64,000 nt of DNA from Alteromonas abrolhosensis. GTDB lineage: Bacteria > Pseudomonadota > Gammaproteobacteria > Enterobacterales > Alteromonadaceae. The position numbers and the translations under genes are program-made. Of this stretch, positions 19,681 to 30,220 are shown one piece after another (the stretch's first letter is position 1; the number at the start of each line of letters is the position of its first letter). The notes under the pieces are model-generated. The model was not told where the DNA came from. It did not search any database and saw only the letters and a program-made list of their open reading frames with translations. Location: assembly GCF_001953635.1 (NCBI RefSeq), contig NZ_MEJH01000013.1, positions 51,325 through 115,324 of the forward strand, written 5' to 3'.

Positions 19681-20688
19681 TTAAGGCTTTGGAATAAAAC
19701 CCACTGCCTTATATACCTTAGCCAAGGTTTCAGCTGCTCGTGCTGATGCTTTGTCGGCACCCTGGCGCATCACGTCGTCAAGATATGCTCTGTCTGCGCG
19801 GATCTCAGCATAGCGCGCCTGAATTGGCTCAAGTAGTGCAACCACGGCATCTGCAACATCACCTTTAAGGTGGCCATACATTTTGTCAGTATATTCAGGC
19901 TCAAGCTCTTTAATCGATTTGCCCGTCGCCAATGAAAGCAAGGTTAGTAGGTTTGAAACACCTGGCTTTTCAGTAGGGTTGAAGTAAATATTGGCTTGCT
20001 CGTCAGAGTCAGTCACGGCACGTTTAATTTTCTTAGCCAGTTTCTTCGGCTCTTCTAATAGACCGATGAAGTTGTTAGGGTTGTTGTCTGACTTAGACAT
20101 TTTCTTTTCAGGCTCTTGCAGGCTCATGATGCGCGCGCCGAAATCTGGGATATACGGATCAGGTAGACGAAATACATCGCCGTATAGATTGTTTACACGT
20201 GTTGCAATGTCACGGGTTAACTCTAGATGCTGTTTCTGATCTTCACCCACTGGTACTTTATCTGCTTGGTAAAGCAGAATATCCGCCGCTTGAAGTACAG
20301 GGTAGCTATATAAACCCACGTTAATATTGTTTTCGTTTTTCGCAGATTTATCTTTGAACTGCGTCATGCGATTTAGCTCACCCATTTGAGCGTAACAATT
20401 TAGTACCCAAGATAACTGCGCATGTTCTGGTACGTGGGATTGCAAAAACAGGGTGCTCTTCTGCGGATCAATACCACAAGCAAGGTATAGAGAAAGGCCG
20501 TCTAGACACGCTTCAGCAAGCTGCTTAGGGTCTTGTCTAACAGTAATAGCGTGCAAATCGACTATCATATATAGGCAGTCGTGATCATCTTGCATGGAAA
20601 CCCACTGCTTAAGTGCACCCATATAATTGCCAAGGGTAAGTTGTCCTGAAGGCTGACAGCCACTTAATACAACGGGTTTGTTACTCAT
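19681..20688 (-). CDS. trpS: Tryptophanyl-tRNA synthetase
   Basis: Charges tRNA-Trp. Class I synthetase, 335 aa, normal length. The HIGH-equivalent is [12 protein letters not shown] at the N-terminus and the KMSKS loop is KKMSKS near residue 200. Preceded by an ACAGGT site. It follows rpe by 65 bases as in the E. coli dam-rpe-gph-trpS order, but gph is missing here. Confidence 0.97.
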   Translation of the reverse strand: MSNKPVVLSGCQPSGQLTLGNYMGALKQWVSMQDDHDCLYMIVDLHAITVRQDPKQLAEACLDGLSLYLACGIDPQKSTLFLQSHVPEHAQLSWVLNCYAQMGELNRMTQFKDKSAKNENNINVGLYSYPVLQAADILLYQADKVPVGEDQKQHLELTRDIATRVNNLYGDVFRLPDPYIPDFGARIMSLQEPEKKMSKSDNNPNNFIGLLEEPKKLAKKIKRAVTDSDEQANIYFNPTEKPGVSNLLTLLSLATGKSIKELEPEYTDKMYGHLKGDVADAVVALLEPIQARYAEIRADRAYLDDVMRQGADKASARAAETLAKVYKAVGFIPKP

Positions 20689-20753
20689 TTCTTTTTACCT
20701 GTAATACGTTAAATACTGTGAAATTAAAGCTTGTGAAAGTTAAGCTTCAAAAA

Positions 20754-21431
20754 TTATGCTTTAGACAGTGACGCTAGTTCATTGCGCATTTGCTTAATGA
20801 CATCGCTGTAATCGGGTTGAGAAAAAATAGCCGAACCGGCTACAAACATATCCGCGCCAGCTTCCGCTATTTCGCGAATGTTATCGACTTTTACGCCACC
20901 GTCAATTTCAATTCGAATATCATAGCCGCTTTCTACTACACGCTGCTTCACTGCACGCACTTTGTCTAAGGTGCTAGGAATAAACTTTTGGCCACCAAAA
21001 CCAGGGTTTACCGACATAATAAGAATGTGGTGCAGCTTGTCCAAAACATGATCAAGGTAATGCAGCGGTGTTGCCGGATTAAATACCAGCCCAGGCTTGC
21101 AACCTGCATCGATGATAAGCTGTAGAGACCGGTCTATGTGTTCAGACGCTTCTGGGTGAAAGCTAATATAGCTGGCTCCTGCATTCGCGAATTTTTCAAT
21201 TAAGTCATCAACAGGCTTAACCATGAGGTGCACATCGATAGGTGCGGTAATTCCGTAGTTTCTCAATGCTTCGCAAATCATAGGTCCAAACGTAAGGTTC
21301 GGAACATAATGGTTATCCATTACATCAAAATGCACCACATCGGCGCCTGCCTTTAGTACTTTCTCAACGTCTTCCCCTAATCGAGCGAAGTCTGCAGAAA
21401 GTATAGATGGGGCAATTAGGAATGGTTTCAT
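20754..21431 (-). CDS. rpe: Ribulose-phosphate 3-epimerase
   Basis: Interconverts ribulose 5-phosphate and xylulose 5-phosphate in the pentose phosphate pathway. 225 aa from the ATG at 21431, which follows AGGACATGCA; a longer upstream frame adds 24 unconserved residues and is rejected. The TIM-barrel metal ligands are visible ([29 protein letters not shown]). It is followed by trpS. In E. coli dam directly precedes rpe; here three plus-strand genes intervene. Confidence 0.97.
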   Translation of the reverse strand: MKPFLIAPSILSADFARLGEDVEKVLKAGADVVHFDVMDNHYVPNLTFGPMICEALRNYGITAPIDVHLMVKPVDDLIEKFANAGASYISFHPEASEHIDRSLQLIIDAGCKPGLVFNPATPLHYLDHVLDKLHHILIMSVNPGFGGQKFIPSTLDKVRAVKQRVVESGYDIRIEIDGGVKVDNIREIAEAGADMFVAGSAIFSQPDYSDVIKQMRNELASLSKA

Positions 21432-21828
21432 TGCATGTCCTTTTTCTAAAAACAACAGGGTGCGTTGCCACTTACGTTTCACTGGTTGCGAAAGTTTACC
21501 CAAAACCGCGCTTGTTTACTATGCAAAGGGCTACTCAGCGTTAATTTCACGGATATTTACGATAAATAGACTTCTTTCATATGTTGCCCAATTTTGGTGA
21601 GAGCGCGTTATGTTGGTGCATTTTTATGCAGGTGTTTTTTCATCTCATGGGTATGGTGTAATTTTTTAAACTTAAAAAGTCATTAAAATTCATTAGATTA
21701 ATTAAACTTGCCTGAAGTTTTTTGATGAACCATAAATGGGCATCAACTTTGCGTTATCCAGTCCAAAAAAGAAAACACAGACAGAAAAAACGAATTACAA
21801 CAAGTTTGAATTTGACTGGAGAACACAC
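21432..21828. other. Divergent gap between rpe and TorF-like gene
   Basis: 397 bases, AT-rich in the right half (21655-21715), holding the divergent promoters. No gene, no strong palindrome, and no definite promoter hexamers could be assigned. Confidence 0.4.
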
Positions 21829-22557
21829 ATGAAAACATCTACAAAAAGAACAATACTTGCCGCTGCTATTTCTTCAGCGTGTCTGTTAACAGCCATGCCT
21901 AGCTATGCAGAAGGCTCATTTACGGCTAATGCGAGTGCAACAAGCAACTACATTTGGCGTGGTTTAACACAAACGACCAACGAAGCTGCTGTTCAGGGCG
22001 GTATCGACTACGCGCATGAAAGTGGTTTTTATGCGGGTACGTGGGCGTCTAACGTGAACTACGGTGCAGGCGACGTGTATTCATACGAGCACGACATGTA
22101 CTTCGGTTTTTCAGGTGAAGCTGAAGGCATTGCGTACGACTTCGGTTATCTTTACTACAACTACGATGACGAAGCGAACTTTGACTTTGCAGAAGTTTAT
22201 GGCTCTGTCGGTATGGGTGGGTTAAGCCTTACTGTATACCTTTTAGCGCATACTGAAGCTGACGAAGGCGAAGGGCAGGACTTTGGTTTTGCTCAAGCGT
22301 CTTATACGTCTCTTGGTTATACCACAGAAATCTTAAATGGCACTGAGCTTGGTTTCCATGTTGGTTATCACGAAGGTGACTTCGCTGAAGCGTTCAACGG
22401 CGTTGAAGGCTACATGGACTATGGTATTTCAATCGCAAAAGACGGCTTTAGCTTCGCAATCACGGGTACTGACCTTGATGACATGGGCGGTGACGACGAG
22501 TTTGATAACGATGCAGTTAAATTTACTGTAGCCTACTCAGTAGATTTCGAACTATAA
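21829..22557 (+). CDS. TorF-family putative outer membrane porin
   Basis: 242-residue exported protein with signal peptide MKTSTKRTILAAAISSA to about residue 27 (cut near SYA-EG). The mature part begins with the family hallmark SATSNYIWRGLTQT and is rich in alternating aromatic beta strands, matching the TorF/Gcw_chp group of putative porins. It ends with YSVDFEL, close to an outer membrane aromatic-terminus pattern. The start at 21829 is chosen for the signal peptide and the GGAG site; an upstream frame from 21736 is lysine-rich and unlikely. Substrate unknown; relatives often lie with transport genes. Confidence 0.88.
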   Translation: MKTSTKRTILAAAISSACLLTAMPSYAEGSFTANASATSNYIWRGLTQTTNEAAVQGGIDYAHESGFYAGTWASNVNYGAGDVYSYEHDMYFGFSGEAEGIAYDFGYLYYNYDDEANFDFAEVYGSVGMGGLSLTVYLLAHTEADEGEGQDFGFAQASYTSLGYTTEILNGTELGFHVGYHEGDFAEAFNGVEGYMDYGISIAKDGFSFAITGTDLDDMGGDDEFDNDAVKFTVAYSVDFEL

Positions 22558-22608
22558 CGACCTTGTTGACGAGGCCATTGGATGGCCTTAAAAAAAACGT
22601 TGAGTAGT

Positions 22609-22645
22609 AAAAGCCTAATGTGTTTTCGTTAGGCTTTTCATTTTT
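22609..22645 (+). terminator. Rho-independent terminator after TorF-like gene
   Basis: AAAAGCCTAA / TTAGGCTTTT stem with a 10-nt loop, followed by CATTTTTC, about 55 bases after the stop. Another inverted repeat just before it (22572-22587) lacks a downstream U-run. Confidence 0.8.
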
Positions 22646-22731
22646 CAATAACAACGCATTTTTAACTTGTTCACAACGTGCTTTTGATTATAATGAGATT
22701 AATTTTTAAACGAGTGTAAGGAGTATTCAGG

Positions 22732-23040
22732 ATGAAGGTTCTTCCATTTTTTGCGATCTGCGGAGCGGTAGCGCTAATTAGCGTTGCGGTTACAAGTACG
22801 CCAAATTCTCACTCGTCGGTATGTGAATTCCAACCTGTTACGGAATTCAACCCAAAACTCCCTGCAAGCCACATCCAAAACCAATGCGCCCGTCATCAAG
22901 AGGGGGTGGAAGAAGTTAGCTGGTTATCTTGGATTGCAGGAAAATCCCCATCTTTCCAATTTCACTTTTTAGATCTACTTGAGTTGCTACACAGCGACGA
23001 AGGTAATCGAGATTTCACATCACCTTCTAACGACGCCTAA
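22732..23040 (+). CDS. Small exported protein of unknown function
   Basis: 102 residues, strong AAGGAG ribosome site nine bases before ATG. A hydrophobic N-terminal segment (FFAICGAVALISVAVTS) looks like a signal peptide or anchor; the rest has two cysteines (about residues 31 and 52) and an acidic end. No family recognised. It is followed nine bases later by a DUF2970 gene and is probably cotranscribed with it. Confidence 0.7.
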   Translation: MKVLPFFAICGAVALISVAVTSTPNSHSSVCEFQPVTEFNPKLPASHIQNQCARHQEGVEEVSWLSWIAGKSPSFQFHFLDLLELLHSDEGNRDFTSPSNDA

Positions 23041-23049
23041 GGAAAAGTT

Positions 23050-23250
23050 ATGCAATCTGGCACTGGTTTTTGGTCAGTTCTAGGTAGTGTAATCGCAAGT
23101 CTGTTTGGTGTTCAAAGCCAAAAGAATTATCAACGAGACTTCACCAAAGGCAGCTTTATTAGCTTCGCACTTATTGGCATAGTTCTGGTGGTACTGTTTG
23201 TCGTTTCACTTTTTATGTTCGTGAAGTGGTATACTGGCTACAACTTGTAG
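23050..23250 (+). CDS. DUF2970 small membrane protein
   Basis: 66 residues with the DUF2970 look: N-terminal SVLGSVIASLFGVQSQKNYQRDF and one C-terminal helix (FISFALIGIVLVVLFVVSLF). AAGG ribosome site upstream. Function unknown in the family. Convergent with dam, with an 86-base gap. Confidence 0.85.
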   Translation: MQSGTGFWSVLGSVIASLFGVQSQKNYQRDFTKGSFISFALIGIVLVVLFVVSLFMFVKWYTGYNL

Positions 23251-23336
23251 CGCTGCGCAAATACGCTTCAACGGCAATTAGTTCTCTCTAACGAACAGTG
23301 CGACGATTTACTAAACTTTTTACGTGATAGAAAGGG

Positions 23337-24218
23337 TTAAAGTGAAGGGCGTTGAAATGTTTTCTTTTTACGCGCTTTACGTTTTGGTGCCACTTTGGCG
23401 GGAGGAAAGTAGGCCAATATTTCATCCACGGGCTGTCGCTTCGCGCCATTCTGACTAATAGAGCGCTTCACTGAGAGCATGCTGAAATCGGCGCCCTGAT
23501 AGAGCGAACGGGTTAACGGCAAATCGTGGTTAGAGATGAGCACTGGTATACCGCGTTTCTTAGATGCACGGGTAGCGAGCTCGGCTAGTTTTTCTTGTGA
23601 CTCTTGACCGAAGCTTCGCGCGGCATAGCTGGTGAACGCTGCAGTTTTGCTGATAGGAGCATACGGTGGATCGCAGTAGATAACATTCCCACTCCGTGCC
23701 CGAGAGAATACTTTCTCAAAGGGAAGACAAGTAAACGTGGCTTTTTGCGACTTCTCAGAAAATACGAACATTTCGTCTTCGGGAAAGTAGGGCTTTTTAT
23801 AGCGACCAAAAGGCACATTAAAACGGCCTTGAAGGCTGTAACGACATAACCCGTTGTAACCGTGACGATTCAAATACAGAAAGAGAATGGCGCGATAATA
23901 CTCGTCCTGCGTAGCATTAAACTCTTCGCGTAACGCGTAATACATTTTTTCATCGTTGCGTTTTCCATCAAAGAATGAACGAGCATCGTTGATCAGTGCA
24001 TCGGGCTGCGCTTTTAAGAAATTGTATAAGTTAATGAGGTCAGGATTGATGTCATTAAGCAGGTAGCGTTTGTATTGCGTATTCAGAAATACAGATCCGG
24101 CACCAACAAACGGTTCTATTAGTTTATTGGCTTGCGGTAATCTGGCCTGAATATGCTCAACCAAGCTGTATTTGCCACCGGCCCATTTTAAAAAAGCCCG
24201 GTTTTTTTTCTGCATCAT
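23337..24218 (-). CDS. dam: DNA adenine methylase
   Basis: N6-adenine methyltransferase for GATC sites, used in mismatch repair strand choice and replication control. 293 aa, D12 class: SAM-binding FLKWAGGKYSL at the N-terminus and catalytic DPPY at 183-186. The C-terminal 20 residues are a lysine/arginine-rich tail (PKRKARKKK) longer than in the E. coli enzyme. It lies downstream of damX in the conserved order. Confidence 0.95.
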   Translation of the reverse strand: MMQKKNRAFLKWAGGKYSLVEHIQARLPQANKLIEPFVGAGSVFLNTQYKRYLLNDINPDLINLYNFLKAQPDALINDARSFFDGKRNDEKMYYALREEFNATQDEYYRAILFLYLNRHGYNGLCRYSLQGRFNVPFGRYKKPYFPEDEMFVFSEKSQKATFTCLPFEKVFSRARSGNVIYCDPPYAPISKTAAFTSYAARSFGQESQEKLAELATRASKKRGIPVLISNHDLPLTRSLYQGADFSMLSVKRSISQNGAKRQPVDEILAYFPPAKVAPKRKARKKKTFQRPSL

Positions 24219-24444
24219 GCTTAAACGTTACTACCTAGACGGAATGAAGACGGTGGTTTTTCCGTGCGCCGCCGTTCCAAGGGAAAGGGTCGTCTTTATA
24301 CTTTTATGCTGATCAGTATCAGATATCACCACACTAAAGGTAGATTGTAACTTTCATCAGTAAAACGGACAACCAACAAGTTACGCAAGAATGGAATTTT
24401 GCTGATTAACTGAAAAGATTATGGTCTATCGGGAGGGAAACGGC

Positions 24445-25923
24445 TTAATTTTGCACTTTACTTATTTCCGAGCGAATTTGGTCTCCCCGTTTTATAAAAG
24501 CATTTTGTTTACCTGGATAATCAGGCAAATTGGTACGTGCTTGTTGCGCTTGCGACAGCGAAGTATAGGTTTGTTTACTCAATACCACGAACCACTCACC
24601 GCCATAACGCATAGTTTTATAAATCCGCGTTTGCTCGGTTAAATTGTTTTCTCGCAGAAACTCGCTAAGAACGCGTTCGTTCTTCATTGCTAGCATTTGT
24701 ATGGCGTAGTCATTTTCACCAATCCAGCTATCCTGACTCGGTACAGTCGCTTCTTCGCTTTGAACTAGATTGTCATCACCATTTGGCGGATTTGCTTGTG
24801 TTCCCTGAATTGTTTCTTTGCCTGCTGAAACGGCATTCTCGCCAATAGCCGTTTTGTTATCATCCTCGCCAGTGGCAAGTGCGGGCTCACTATCGCCTTT
24901 ATTTTCCATAGACGAATTCACCTCAGGTAGTGATGAAACGGCATTTTCCCAGTTGGTTATTAGTGGGTCGCCATCTGACGCATCGCTCACTAACGTTTCA
25001 CCTGCCGTTGTTTGACCAGCGTTACTGCGCATTTCACTGAGGTCAGCAACAAGTTCTACGTTACCTGTTTCGGCGTATTGTTGGCTTGGTGAGTCTTGCT
25101 TAGCAGTGGCATCGCTCTCTTCTGGTTCGCCATCGCCAATAAGTTTGTTATAAGCAGAGCCTGGTTCAACTTGCGTTTTCCCAGCTTCGGATGAAGATGG
25201 GTTTATAGGCGCAAAAATCGATGCTAATTTGTCGCCGTACTGCCAGTAAATAAGGCCAGAAAAGGTGATAAGGAATACGCAAATAACAGCAATATAAAAC
25301 CACTTTGACTTTAAAGGATTAGTAAAAGTTTGAGTGTTTTCACGTTGCCTATTTTCTAGATGAGCCTGAAATGCTTCTCGACGTGACGCAATCATTTTGT
25401 CGAGTTCTGACTCAAAGCTCTGTTGTTCACTCATCACAGATTGGCTGCAAATAATGAGCGGAGTTTCTGTATTTTTCGCAGGAAGCCACTGTTTGGCGCG
25501 CTCAGCCCAATCATTGTTTGCAAACAAAAGAACATTTAAATGCTGTTTGTTGCCGGCGAATCGGCTTTGCAAAACTAAATCCCAAAGCTCTTGAAGCAGT
25601 ACATCGGGGAGATTATGTGCCTGAGTAATAGCAATTAGGATAGGACCTTCGTGGCTATTTAAGTCAGAGAGTAACTCGTTAAGAGGTCTAACAAAGCTGC
25701 CAACTACCTGACCAAGTAGCTGTCGACAAAGCTGACGACGATAGTCTGACGGCTCCATATTCTCTTGCGCGGTTAAATACGCAATTTCGGTGTCGTCGTG
25801 CTGCTGAAAGACGAAGGCTTCAAGGGTCTTCTGTTGTTGAGCAATAGACTCCCCACTGACAAAAATCAGTTGAGAAGAGTAATTGACCAAATATTCCAAA
25901 CGTTCATGCAGTTCACTTTGCAT
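24445..25923 (-). CDS. damX: DamX cell-division SPOR-domain protein
   Basis: 492-residue inner membrane protein: N-terminal cytoplasmic AAA-like region (about 1-170), one transmembrane helix (WFYIAVICVFLITFSGLIYW, about 208-227), a long acidic low-complexity linker, and a C-terminal SPOR domain (about 410-490) that binds denuded septal peptidoglycan. Position between aroB and dam is the conserved one. The linker is variable, as usual for this family. Confidence 0.93.
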   Translation of the reverse strand: MQSELHERLEYLVNYSSQLIFVSGESIAQQQKTLEAFVFQQHDDTEIAYLTAQENMEPSDYRRQLCRQLLGQVVGSFVRPLNELLSDLNSHEGPILIAITQAHNLPDVLLQELWDLVLQSRFAGNKQHLNVLLFANNDWAERAKQWLPAKNTETPLIICSQSVMSEQQSFESELDKMIASRREAFQAHLENRQRENTQTFTNPLKSKWFYIAVICVFLITFSGLIYWQYGDKLASIFAPINPSSSEAGKTQVEPGSAYNKLIGDGEPEESDATAKQDSPSQQYAETGNVELVADLSEMRSNAGQTTAGETLVSDASDGDPLITNWENAVSSLPEVNSSMENKGDSEPALATGEDDNKTAIGENAVSAGKETIQGTQANPPNGDDNLVQSEEATVPSQDSWIGENDYAIQMLAMKNERVLSEFLRENNLTEQTRIYKTMRYGGEWFVVLSKQTYTSLSQAQQARTNLPDYPGKQNAFIKRGDQIRSEISKVQN

Positions 25924-26035
25924 GGGAGTTTGCCCTTATTCACCGTTGCTTTAAAACGTTACCTGCAACGCACCATTGAATGGCTACCACAAGTGTGGGG
26001 AGGGTGCGTTGCCAATTTGTCGCGAGGGCTAAAGA

Positions 26036-27103
26036 CTATGAGAGGATGTTGGTAAGAATGGCGTCCGTGACATCCTTGGTAACAACCGCTTTGCCAATGC
26101 CTTGAGGAAGCACAAATCGAATACTGCCGGCTTCCACTTTTTTGTCGCGCTTCATGTGCTTCACGTAGTCATCTTTCGTCATGCTATCAGGGCCTTCAAT
26201 AGGCAAAGCAAACGCTTCAAATAGCGATGATACGCGTCGTGTTTCTGACGCGGTAAACCACGTTAATGCTTCTGCAACTTTACAAGCAATTATAGTACCA
26301 GCGGCCACTGCTTCGCCATGTAGCCAATTACCGTAACCTTGTTCCGCTTCAATAGCGTGACCAAAGGTGTGCCCTAGGTTAAGAATGGCGCGTAAGCCGC
26401 CCTCACGCTCATCCTTTGCTACTACGTCTGCTTTAATTTCGCAGCAGCGCGAGATGGCTTGGGTAAGAATTTCAGTATCAAGCGACGTAAGCGCATCTAC
26501 GTTACCTTCAAGCCACTCAAAAAACGGTGCATCGTAAATGATGCCATATTTGATGACTTCTGCCATACCTGCAGCAAATTCTCTGGGTGGCAATGTAGCA
26601 AGTGAATCAGTATCAATAGCCACATAAACCGGTTGGTAAAACGCGCCAATCATGTTTTTGCCAAGGGGATGATTTACCGCGGTTTTTCCACCCACCGATG
26701 AATCTACCTGAGAAAGCAATGTCGTAGGGACTTGAATGAAGGGCACGCCGCGCTGGTATGTTGCGGCAACAAAGCCAGTAAGGTCACCAATCACGCCACC
26801 GCCTAGTGCGATAAGTGTTGTATCCCTTGCAGCATTAAGCTCAAGCAGACGTGTCATGACAACTTCGAATTGGGCTAGATTTTTGTGCTGCTCACCGTCA
26901 GGCAAAATAATAGTTTCAACCTGCACATCTCCACAAGCCGCTTTAGCGGTTTCCAGGTAAAGCGGGGCGACGGTCTCGTTGGTAACAATAACGGCAAGCG
27001 GGCCTTTTATGTAGGCACTAAAAAGGCCGGGTTGCGAAAGCAGCCCAGCCTCTATCTGTATAGGATAGCTACGTTCTCCAAGTTCCACAGTTAAGGTTGA
27101 CAT
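26036..27103 (-). CDS. aroB: 3-dehydroquinate synthase
   Basis: Second shikimate pathway step: DAHP to 3-dehydroquinate, NAD- and Zn-dependent. 355 aa, usual length. Visible: [53 protein letters not shown] (metal His). A strong AGGAGG site precedes it. It starts 30 bases after aroK. Confidence 0.98.
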   Translation of the reverse strand: MSTLTVELGERSYPIQIEAGLLSQPGLFSAYIKGPLAVIVTNETVAPLYLETAKAACGDVQVETIILPDGEQHKNLAQFEVVMTRLLELNAARDTTLIALGGGVIGDLTGFVAATYQRGVPFIQVPTTLLSQVDSSVGGKTAVNHPLGKNMIGAFYQPVYVAIDTDSLATLPPREFAAGMAEVIKYGIIYDAPFFEWLEGNVDALTSLDTEILTQAISRCCEIKADVVAKDEREGGLRAILNLGHTFGHAIEAEQGYGNWLHGEAVAAGTIIACKVAEALTWFTASETRRVSSLFEAFALPIEGPDSMTKDDYVKHMKRDKKVEAGSIRFVLPQGIGKAVVTKDVTDAILTNILS

Positions 27104-27133
27104 TGGCGTAGCACCTCCTATTACATATCTAAT

Positions 27134-27649
27134 TTATAAACCAATTTTACTGATAATTTGATTTGCTACAGCACGTGCACTTTGGTCGTCTGTATCAACA
27201 ATGTAATCAGCAACTTCTTCGTAAAGCGGATTGCGCATTTCTGCAAGATCGCGAAGCACTTGTTCTGGATCTTCGTTCTGTAGCAAAGGACGACGTTTGT
27301 CGCGTTGTGTACGGGCAACTTGCTTATCGATTGTTGTTTGTAGGTAAACAACAATGCCACGGGCAGATAAACGATTACGCACAGCTTTAGTTACAATAGA
27401 ACCGCCGCCTGTGGCAAGTACAATACCTTGCTTATCTGTCAAATCGTTTATGACGTTTTCTTCGCGTTTACGGAAACCGTCTTCACCTTCAAGGTCGAAG
27501 ATCCAGGCGATATCAGCCCCAGTGCGGCGCTCAATTTCCTGATCCGAATCAAAAAAGTCTAGGTGAAGTTCGTCTGCCAGATGTCTACCGATGGTACTTT
27601 TGCCAGCACCCATTGGGCCAACTAAAAAGATATTACGTTTTTCAGCCAT
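27134..27649 (-). CDS. aroK: Shikimate kinase I
   Basis: Phosphorylates shikimate at the 3-OH. 171 aa with Walker [15 protein letters not shown] at residues 11-24, shikimate-binding DSDQEIE, and GGGSIV. The family-typical length and position upstream of aroB identify it as AroK. A terminator separates it from pilQ, so it probably has its own promoter in the 268-base gap. Confidence 0.98.
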   Translation of the reverse strand: MAEKRNIFLVGPMGAGKSTIGRHLADELHLDFFDSDQEIERRTGADIAWIFDLEGEDGFRKREENVINDLTDKQGIVLATGGGSIVTKAVRNRLSARGIVVYLQTTIDKQVARTQRDKRRPLLQNEDPEQVLRDLAEMRNPLYEEVADYIVDTDDQSARAVANQIISKIGL

Positions 27650-27872
27650 ATTTGCTTATATCACAACTTAATCATGTTAGGGGCAGCGCACTGTTGCCTT
27701 ACCAGCCTACCCATTGACTCGTGCCTATTTAGTGTCCAATAAGCACCACTCCTTAAACCTCGCTTAAATTTCGAGGCGGGGATTATCTCAGTTTCATGCA
27801 ACGCGTTGCAAGTTTTGTTACCAACAAATAGCGTATACCTGTAAATTTAGTTACAAAAAAGGCCTGAAAACA

Positions 27873-27902
27873 AAAAAAGCGCAACAAGATGCGCTTTTTT
27901 TT
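27873..27902. terminator. Terminator downstream of pilQ
   Basis: AAAAAAAGCGC / GCGCTTTTTTT stem with a 7-nt loop, working on both strands. On the minus strand it ends the pilMNOPQ transcript before aroK. Confidence 0.88.
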
Positions 27903-27917
27903 AGATGAAAATGGTGG

Positions 27918-29690
27918 CTACGGTCTTTCCGTTACAATTTTCGGCGTAACAAAGATAAGCAGTTCTCGCTTCTGCTGAAGTTGGGATGAATTTCTGAACA
28001 AGGCGCCAACAACGGGTAAATCACCGAACAAGGGGACTTTTGATACGCCATCAGAACTGGTTTGTTGGAAGATCCCGCCCAATACGATGGTTTCGCCATT
28101 TTCCACCAATACCTGGGTTTTAATTTCTTGGGTATCAATCGCTACGGCATCACCGGTAGACGTTGAAACGGTTTCACCGCGAGTGTCTTGAGTGACGACT
28201 AAGTCTAAAATGATGCGATTGTCAGGCGTGATGTGTGGCGTAACTTTCAGTGACAATACGGCCTTTTTAAATTCTACCGATGTGGCACCACTTGACGTAG
28301 CTTGAACGTATGGAATCTCAGTACCCTGTTCAATATACGCTTCGTGCTGGTTGGCTACGGTAATACGAGGACTTGCGATAATTTCGCCTTTGTTTTCTGA
28401 TTCCAACGCAGAAAGCTCAAGGTCCAATATGGTGCCGTCTACAAGACTCGCAATCTGAAAGCCAATGCTACCTGCTGCGCTGGTGACAGGTAAATTTACG
28501 TTTAGGCGATTGTCAATGCTTGGCACTACGCCGCCGGCAATGGTGTCTGCGCCTTCAAGGCTGCCTGAGACACCGTTGTCGTCTTGTCGATCACTGAAAC
28601 CCCAGCGCACACCTAACTGTTCATCCACATCGTCAAGTACAGTTACCATACGGCTTTCAATCAGCACTTGCTTCACCGGAACGTCTAATGCGTTGATAGT
28701 TTTTCTTGCTTCATCAATCGACGCTAACGTGTCGCGAATAAGCAAGGTGTTGGTGCGCTCGTCTACGGTGACACCGCCTCGTTCTGATAGAATTCCGCCT
28801 TCTGTCGACTTCAAAATTGTGGCCAACGCGGCAGCTTTTGCATAGTTAACAGGAATGTTAACCGTATGAAGCGGTGCTAAATCTGATACTTGTTTTTTAG
28901 ATTGAAGCGCTTGAGTTTCACGAGCAGACAATTCTTCAGCAGGCGCAATTAATAAAATATTACCCTCTAAACGTTTGTCCAAACCCTTAACGCGCAAAAT
29001 CATGTCGAGTGCCTGATCCCACGGAACGCCTGACAAGCTAATCGTAACATTGCCTGTTACGGTATCAGTGGTTACCAAATTAAAACCATTCACTTGGGCG
29101 ATGATTTGTAAAACCTGTCTCACAGGAACATCTTGAAAATCAAGTGAAATAGGGTCGCCAGTGTACTTCTTCTCGGCTTCTAGCGCTTCTTGTTGCGCGC
29201 TATTCATAGGCGCAATGGCTAAACGAATTGTGCCATCCTTCACGGTATTTTGAACCGTAACTGGGCCTGAGTACTTAACCTCAATGCGTGATCCGTTTTT
29301 ATCTTCGAAGGTTTCTATGGTCGAAACTAACGTGCCAAAATCAGCGACATTAAGCTCTACCAGTTGGTCTTCACCCAACTTGGTGTTTGGCAGCGTAAGC
29401 GACACTTTTCCCTGTGACTCAATAAGTTGTACCTTGGGAGCTTTACCCTCAAAACTCACAAGGGTTACAGCCGTATTATTAGCTGCTTGGGTAAAGTCGA
29501 TGTTAGTAACCGTGGTGGTTACCGTCGAAGCATTTCGCTTAGCATCAGGGTCAACCAATAACGGTTCTTGCGCTTTTACTGGCGAGACAAATACTGTAAA
29601 CGAAAATATTGCAGCCACAGCGAAGGCCAGCCAATACCACCTAGGCGCTCTACGATTCAGAGACTTGTTGAATATGTATCGTTCGGCCAT
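27918..29690 (-). CDS. pilQ: Type IV pilus secretin
   Basis: Outer membrane channel through which the type IV pilus passes. 590 aa: signal peptide (about 18-40), AMIN peptidoglycan-binding domain (about 55-170), STN domain (about 185-250), a secretin N1 domain, and the C-terminal secretin barrel (from about 330, with VPLFGDLPVVGALFRN). Only one AMIN domain is apparent, making it shorter than pseudomonad PilQ (about 710 aa). Last gene of pilMNOPQ. Confidence 0.96.
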   Translation of the reverse strand: MAERYIFNKSLNRRAPRWYWLAFAVAAIFSFTVFVSPVKAQEPLLVDPDAKRNASTVTTTVTNIDFTQAANNTAVTLVSFEGKAPKVQLIESQGKVSLTLPNTKLGEDQLVELNVADFGTLVSTIETFEDKNGSRIEVKYSGPVTVQNTVKDGTIRLAIAPMNSAQQEALEAEKKYTGDPISLDFQDVPVRQVLQIIAQVNGFNLVTTDTVTGNVTISLSGVPWDQALDMILRVKGLDKRLEGNILLIAPAEELSARETQALQSKKQVSDLAPLHTVNIPVNYAKAAALATILKSTEGGILSERGGVTVDERTNTLLIRDTLASIDEARKTINALDVPVKQVLIESRMVTVLDDVDEQLGVRWGFSDRQDDNGVSGSLEGADTIAGGVVPSIDNRLNVNLPVTSAAGSIGFQIASLVDGTILDLELSALESENKGEIIASPRITVANQHEAYIEQGTEIPYVQATSSGATSVEFKKAVLSLKVTPHITPDNRIILDLVVTQDTRGETVSTSTGDAVAIDTQEIKTQVLVENGETIVLGGIFQQTSSDGVSKVPLFGDLPVVGALFRNSSQLQQKRELLIFVTPKIVTERP

Positions 29691-29692
29691 GC

Positions 29693-30220
29693 TTACTCTC
29701 CCGCCTTCGATGCTGTAGTCATTGTTGTTGTTTTCCTTTGCCAGCAGCCCGCACCATCAGGTAATAACTGTTCAATAGTAATTGAATCGATGCTAATTTG
29801 CGTAATTCTGCCATAAAACAAGCCGATACGGCTCCCTACTTTTGCTTTATGCAATACGCCATCGTTGCTTTTTAACAATGCCCATTGCTCTCCTTTAACC
29901 GCAAAATTTCCGGTTAATGCAAGGGCATCAACGCCATAGGCTTCCAATGCTTCTTTAGGGCGCTGAAAGTTAGGCTGTAAACAGTTTTCTACACGCGCTT
30001 TTGTTACCGGAGCAGTGTTGTTTTTAGGGCGATCAAAAGGGCTTCTTAACGCGCTCGCTGAATAGCTAAAGGGCGGATGTGTTTTAAACTCTGGATAAGG
30101 TTCAATTTGAGGCTGAGCGCGCTCTTTTACGCTCTGGGTATAAGCCTGTAGGTCATCGAGCTTAGGTGAGCAGCCTGTAATTAACAGTATGGTCAAAAAA
30201 GACAAAAACGAACGAGTCAT
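29693..30220 (-). CDS. pilP: Type IV pilus assembly lipoprotein
   Basis: Inner-membrane lipoprotein linking PilMNO to the secretin. 175 aa with lipobox LITGC at residues 13-17 and a C-terminal beta domain (VGSRIGLFYGRITQISIDSITIEQ). Its ATG overlaps the pilO stop (TAATG), and it ends two bases before pilQ, so translation is coupled. Confidence 0.95.
   Translation of the reverse strand: MTRSFLSFLTILLITGCSPKLDDLQAYTQSVKERAQPQIEPYPEFKTHPPFSYSASALRSPFDRPKNNTAPVTKARVENCLQPNFQRPKEALEAYGVDALALTGNFAVKGEQWALLKSNDGVLHKAKVGSRIGLFYGRITQISIDSITIEQLLPDGAGCWQRKTTTMTTASKAGE

Noticed and set aside
22571..22595. Terminator GGCCATTGGATGGCC after the TorF-like gene
   Set aside because: It is followed by A on the plus strand rather than T; the next hairpin (22609) is the proper terminator.
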